A DNA stretch of 64,000 nucleotides from positions 12,847,001-12,911,000 of the forward strand of contig NC_079885.1 of assembly GCF_029227915.1 (NCBI RefSeq). Reading direction: 5' to 3'. The first letter of the stretch is position 1. Every line of letters begins with the position of its first letter. Origin of the DNA: Hydractinia symbiolongicarpus. Its lineage: Eukaryota; Cnidaria; Hydrozoa; Anthoathecata; Hydractiniidae. The notes under the pieces are model-generated. The model ran no database searches. It was not told where the DNA came from and worked only from the letters and a program-made list of their open reading frames with translations. The position numbers were made by a program, and so were the translations under genes. Shown here piece by piece: positions 56,301 through 62,300 of the stretch.

Positions 56301-59300
56301 GTAGAATGAACCAATAATATTATTTTCGCATCAATATTTGTCTATTTTTCAGAACACAGTCGGCGAAAGAAGCTGGACGATAAAAGATGACTGAATTAGG
56401 GCTTTTGACTAACATTATTCTTCACAACTTATTGGATTTGTTCCGCTCCGAATTTTTCTTGTGGTGAAATCAAATCTGATATTTGAGACAGAATAAACTC
56501 GAAATCTGTAACATTCATCCGAAACATTTCTTTAAAACCAAAATTCGATCCCATCCAATAAAACCTAACAAACATTCTATTCGACACGGAACTATAGTGA
56601 TGCGTTGGAAGCGTTTGCTTTAAAGGTGTCCGATTTTCGTAATGTCTTTAAGTAAGCTAGGTTCTAATTATAGGTCATCCAATGGGTTAATTCAGATCTT
56701 ATCAAATATTCATGGTTCGCGCTCAGATTACGTTATATTCTCATGCAAACATCAAGTTTAAAAGTGATCGTTCTGATTATGTTTTTAGATTACGTCCCTA
56801 CTCTCCAGCGGAGGATTCGGAGCATCGTATATGGAGAAAGGATGTTGTGTGGGTGGAGGAATGACTTAAAAACAACAGCTTCATTAGATGCACATGCTTT
56901 GTGTCCTGCAAAAAAGTGATCCATGATAAAATGAAAGTACCCTTGGGGTACAAATTTTCGCGGAGAGAAAATTTCGCGGATTTGGCCTATATCTGCGATA
57001 TTAAATACCCACAGAAATTATTCAAATTAGTCATTGTATCAATCTCGTAAACTTTAGTTTTTTTTTATAGGTGCAACTTGGTTATTTCTGAGAATGATCC
57101 TTATGTCAGGTTGTGGCCTTGACCTCTCTTCCACATTGATAACTTTTTTCTTTTTTTTCCTTCCTTGCCTTTGTTTCCAACACCATTACCATTATTTCGG
57201 TGACAGGTTCGAGGTATGATCAAAGAGTTTCTTCATTTTTTGGTTCTACATATAATTCGTGAATACAACTTCTCCATAACAAGGAGATTGTCGCAGGTTC
57301 TAGGTAAACTTTCCGAGACTTTACATGGAGTTTTATGTCCACCCTGAACTAGAGGTGATCTTCTATGAAGAGTGGTAGATAATTTGACTCTACATTCGCA
57401 CCAAGGCAATCAAAAATTTCTTCACTCTAGAAATTTCATTGGGCAAGTGGCCAATCAGCGTGACACTTTTCATCTTACAAACTTTGGCGCGTGGCCTTGT
57501 GGTTATAGAGTTTGCTTCGCAATCACAAGGTTCGTGGTTCGGTCCACAGCGCGGGCATGTTTAGCAAGTGTCTTCAGCACAGCTACGGGTCAACCTATAC
57601 CATGTGAGGGAGATTGGGTGGGCAATACCGGTGTATACCTAATGTATACATTCAAAACACAGGACCCACGTTTATAGGAGTATTTGCAACACTAAAGTGG
57701 CTATATCCTGTATAAATATTTGGAATAATGATTTATTGCAAATCGGTCAAAAATATTATCTCGTTCAGGCGAACACTGGAGATGTTCGTTTTTGTAGCGG
57801 ATTCAAAGTATGTCTTTAATGATAAAAGCCTCGTACAGCCGCAGAAAATTTGAATGTCTTGTTGAATGCCATTTTTTTCCAACTTTGAATTTTATTAAGA
57901 CCGAATTTAGAATGGTACATAATAATACACACCGATTCGAAACTGACATTTAAATTTTCACCCTTCATTGTACAATAATATAAATTCTCACGAATGATGT
58001 TTGTTCCGTTATTTCAAGAAACAGAGGAGAGTGATGTTTTTTTACATCGAATAAATCAACCGACAAGTTTGTGTGAGTGCATCGTTTCATTGCATTTTTT
58101 GTTGTACTTTGTACGAGCAATGTCATTTATGCGAGCTTTAACAAAACTTGAAGAAAGAAAAAAGGAAAAGGAAAAAAAATCAAAGAACTCTCCTGGAGCA
58201 GAACTCAGAAGAAAAAATCAATAAACTCAACAAGATAAAAAATGATACATTTTCTTACTTTTGAAGTTGCAAAATTTGTAATTTAGCGTTCTTACACACA
58301 GTATTTTTTAATTGGATCTTTCTTCGAGAAGCGTTTTACCTACTGTAACAGATCCATGTCTTGGTTCTGTTGATCATGCAGCTGCGACTGATACCGTCAA
58401 GTCTGCAAAAAGTAATATGAGAAAGCTGTAGCAACGTTGGACGAACGTGGAAAGATATCCAATTGGTATATATAACGCATAGGATGGCTATGCAGCTGCT
58501 GCGAGAAAATTCAAAACAAAAGAGAAGAATTTCAATAAAAAAACAGCAAGCGGATTTGCTAAACTATACAGGCAAGAGCTAACAATAGCGTCTTAGAAGA
58601 AACGTGATTCCGCGAGTTAGTTGTGCATCCACGAGGAAGGCCATTGCTATTAGGGTCATTAGATGAGACGATAAGAAAGTGTTTAATTGCTACACGTACT
58701 TTAAAGGAAGAAACTTTCCCAGAATGACCCATTTGGCTATATTTCGCGAGAATTAACTTTCGCGAATAAGGCAATGTAAAAAATTTTTTTCAATGATTCA
58801 AAAAGAAAACTGTTTTTATTCATGTCCATCACTTTCTTCTGTTAGTCAAATACTAATTATAAACAAATACAAACAAGAAATACAAACAGTTTTTAAAAAG
58901 AACTTAAGGATCTTCTTTTTCTTCTCTGAGGGTATCCAAGCTGCTTTTCTTCGATAGGTAAATCACATGCGGCTTCTACTAGTCGGGCTTCTAGTAAGTT
59001 ATTTTCTAACAAAGGGTCAATTTCATGGAAAGTTTCAATTGGAGGGAGATTCTTTGTCCCGAGTCGAATCGCATCAGAAATACCAGCTGCTCTCCACCCA
59101 CTACCAATGATCTTTTACCTTTACTTGAAGTCATTTCATTGTAAAAATCGACAACCCATTGGGCGTGAAGGGGTTTAAGATTTGTCAAATGAAACTTGAC
59201 ATCTACTTCATCGATTCTTACACCTTTGTTTAACTGCCTCGTGATTTGCCCAGCATACCAAATGCTAATTTTTTTCTTTAAAAAACGTTTTGCATGTCCA

Positions 59301-62300
59301 TTGACTGTTAAATCCAACGGCTGATAAAATTTTGTCATGTGGGCTGGCACGTTCACAACACATATGTTGCTATTTTCAAAGCTTTAAGAACGTCTGATGT
59401 CATCTGGTCAGTGAATACATCTATTATAAGTAAACCTTTGTGAGAAGGATATAAACCAAGTGATTGTCACTCTTTTTTGAAATACGGTACCAAGACTTCT
59501 TCAATTAGCTTTAAAGATTCTTCCGTGCTGGAATAATGTGTGGGGTTAACACTTGTACTAAATTCCTCAGGAAATTTGAAATGAGGTAAACTTTGGTCGG
59601 TCTTACCACCGTAAATTAATTGAATTGGCAAAAATTTATTTGTGAAAGTGATACGAAATGTTCCAGTTATTGTTCTTTCATCATTTCCACCTTCTAATGT
59701 TACGGTTTTTAATCCCTTCTCGGCAAGAGTGTAATTTGCAGTGGAAACGTACTTTAAAGGAGTCTGATCAATGTTGATTATCATGGGGTGCGGTATATTA
59801 TATTTTTCTATTTGTTAAATAAATTATATTTGAATATTTATTCTATTATTATCTAATAGAATAAATATTCAATCTCTCGTCTTGCGCCGTCTGGAATGTC
59901 AACTTTCAAAGACGTCTTCATTCTTTTAACGAATCCCATACGCTTAAATAAACGTATTCACCAATCTCATATCTGCTTTCTCCATCCATTGGTTGTATCT
60001 CCCTCGACCTTTCAAATTTTCTGTTTCGTTGATGATAGTCTGAACATCGATAGCTCCAAGGCCAGTCCCTGATCGTATTTGTGCCATATCTTGTTCTGAA
60101 AAAAAATATATAAAATAAAAAAATTATAAAAAACTGAAGGGCTGTAAATTTATAATTCAAAAAAAAATCACAATCCAAGTTTTACAAAATTTACTCAAAC
60201 AAAGTCGTACATACCTTTCTGTTAGGAAAGGTTATCATCATAATCAGGTGGCTCATTTTGTTGTTTTACAATTAAAGCTTTCTTTTTCTTTCGAAGAAGA
60301 GATATTGTGTTTTGTGTTTTTACTTCTCACTACATATAATCATGGTCACTGTTTCATATTCGGGGGTATATTGTTCATCATCTATAAATTTGTCCCATTT
60401 TTGTTGCAAAGTTACAAGAAATATTTGATGACATAATTTCTGTTATAAAGCAAAATTTAAAAAAATAAAGAAATAAAAAAACCTTAAAACAATAACAAAT
60501 TTGTAAAAAACACAACACCCCCGGATTTAAAAGCTCTCTTCCTCCTTGAAATTGACAAAGAAATTGAACGTCGTCTGGCTATTCATTTCACAATATAAAC
60601 AGACATTATTTTTTTGTGTTTCATGAAGAGAAGCACGCTTAATTCCGGTACTTGATGCAAGTTGCCGCAACATGCATCAAGTATAGGAAAAAGTGTTAAA
60701 GTTTTCAACGGCGATGAGGGCATTCCAACACTACCAAAAAGTGTGGTCTCCAAAACAAAGAGAGTCGTTGAATTGTGACCACTAAGTTAATAATGCGTTT
60801 GATTATTTTGCAATAAAAACAGAAGAAAACAAGAGTGGAAAAATTGTCGGACACGTGCTTAGAGAAATCTCCAGAATTACCAAGTTCATTTTGAATCGAG
60901 GTGCTAAAGTCACAGTCTTGACAACTACCAATTATCGGCGCTCTCCGCTGGTACAAGGGGGACTTGAAATAGCCTGTGAAGTTACAATTACAATGCCTGC
61001 CACCATTAAAAACCAAATGGTCTTGGATCAATATAAACTTTTGCTGATTGACTTTTATGCTGAACCTCAAAATGAAGAGATCTTGGGTTCGTTTTTAGAG
61101 TATGCAGCTACGGGTGTAGCCAGGAGACCCAGCGTAATTTTTCTTACCACCGGGAAATCGGAGTAGTTAAAGTGGGAAAAATTACGCTGGGTCTGAAACA
61201 ATTTTTCTGCGGCCAAAATCTGGCCGCGCTTTTTGATTAGCTAATTCTATTGTTCTCTGCTCACGTGATTATTATCAGAGAAAGCCCTTTTCATCCCGAA
61301 TATCTCAGCAAGTGGTTTCACTCACCCTAACAAACATTAGTATTCTACAAAGTTTTTACCAGAGTCAGATTTGACCAAGCTTTTACCAAGCTTGGCCAAA
61401 TCTGACAACTCACAGATAAAATAAAATGGCCTCCGAAGCGATAAGTCACATTGTTCAATTTAAACTCGGGGTTTCCACTGAGTCATTCGTTCGCGTCTAA
61501 GCTTTTGTTTGAGAGAAACTCATTTTATCAACTCGAAGAAGAAAGCTTAGTTAACTAGGCTGCTACGGGTGACATAAGCACAAGAAAAAGCAATGGAAGA
61601 TCTACTGAGGGAGTGCCTAAAACTAAAAAGAAAAAGCAGTCTAAACACGCTACTCTTCCTAACATCAAAGATTTTTTCAAACCACGAGTGCGAAACGTAG
61701 TGGAAAATGAAAATGAAGCTAAAGGCATTGAAATCATTGTATTTATATGTTATAATTGCGTTGTAAAATTGCGAACTCGCAAAAGTTTCTTCTGCAAAAG
61801 CTTCTTCCTTTAAAGTAATCGAGATGGATTGATGTTAACGGCAGTTGCATTTGCAACTGCGAAAGATTTAATTGCGAGAAAACCTTAGTGCGACCTTGAT
61901 CATATCCGATCTTGACTCTGGCACAAAAGCTTGTTAGGGTTAGTAAAATTGAAATTTCATCAGGTGCAATAAAAGAGTGCGAGCTGTTATACTTACATGA
62001 AATTCGAGATTGTTGAGCAACATGAAATTCCAGCTAGTTTAATTCTCAATCTTGATCAGACCCCTTTGAAGTATATACCGTCAGCAAGGCATACACTTGC
62101 AAAGAAGAACTCCAAATCTGTTCCTATCGCTGGCTCATCAGATAACAAAAGTATTTCTGCTACATTTACGATCAGCCTTGACGGCGAGTTTTTAAATCTG
62201 CAGTTGATATACGGTGGAAAAACTAAACAGAGTTTGGCGAGATACAAATTCCCAGATTCATTTTTATTGATTATTAATGCAAAACACTAAAGCCACACCA

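Noticed and set aside
57486-57560. Functional tRNA gene
   Set aside because: B box is one base short, no proper acceptor stem pairing, and it runs into a SINE-type body.
57372-57677. 101-codon plus-strand ORF
   Set aside because: Its second half is the SINE-like element; no coding support.
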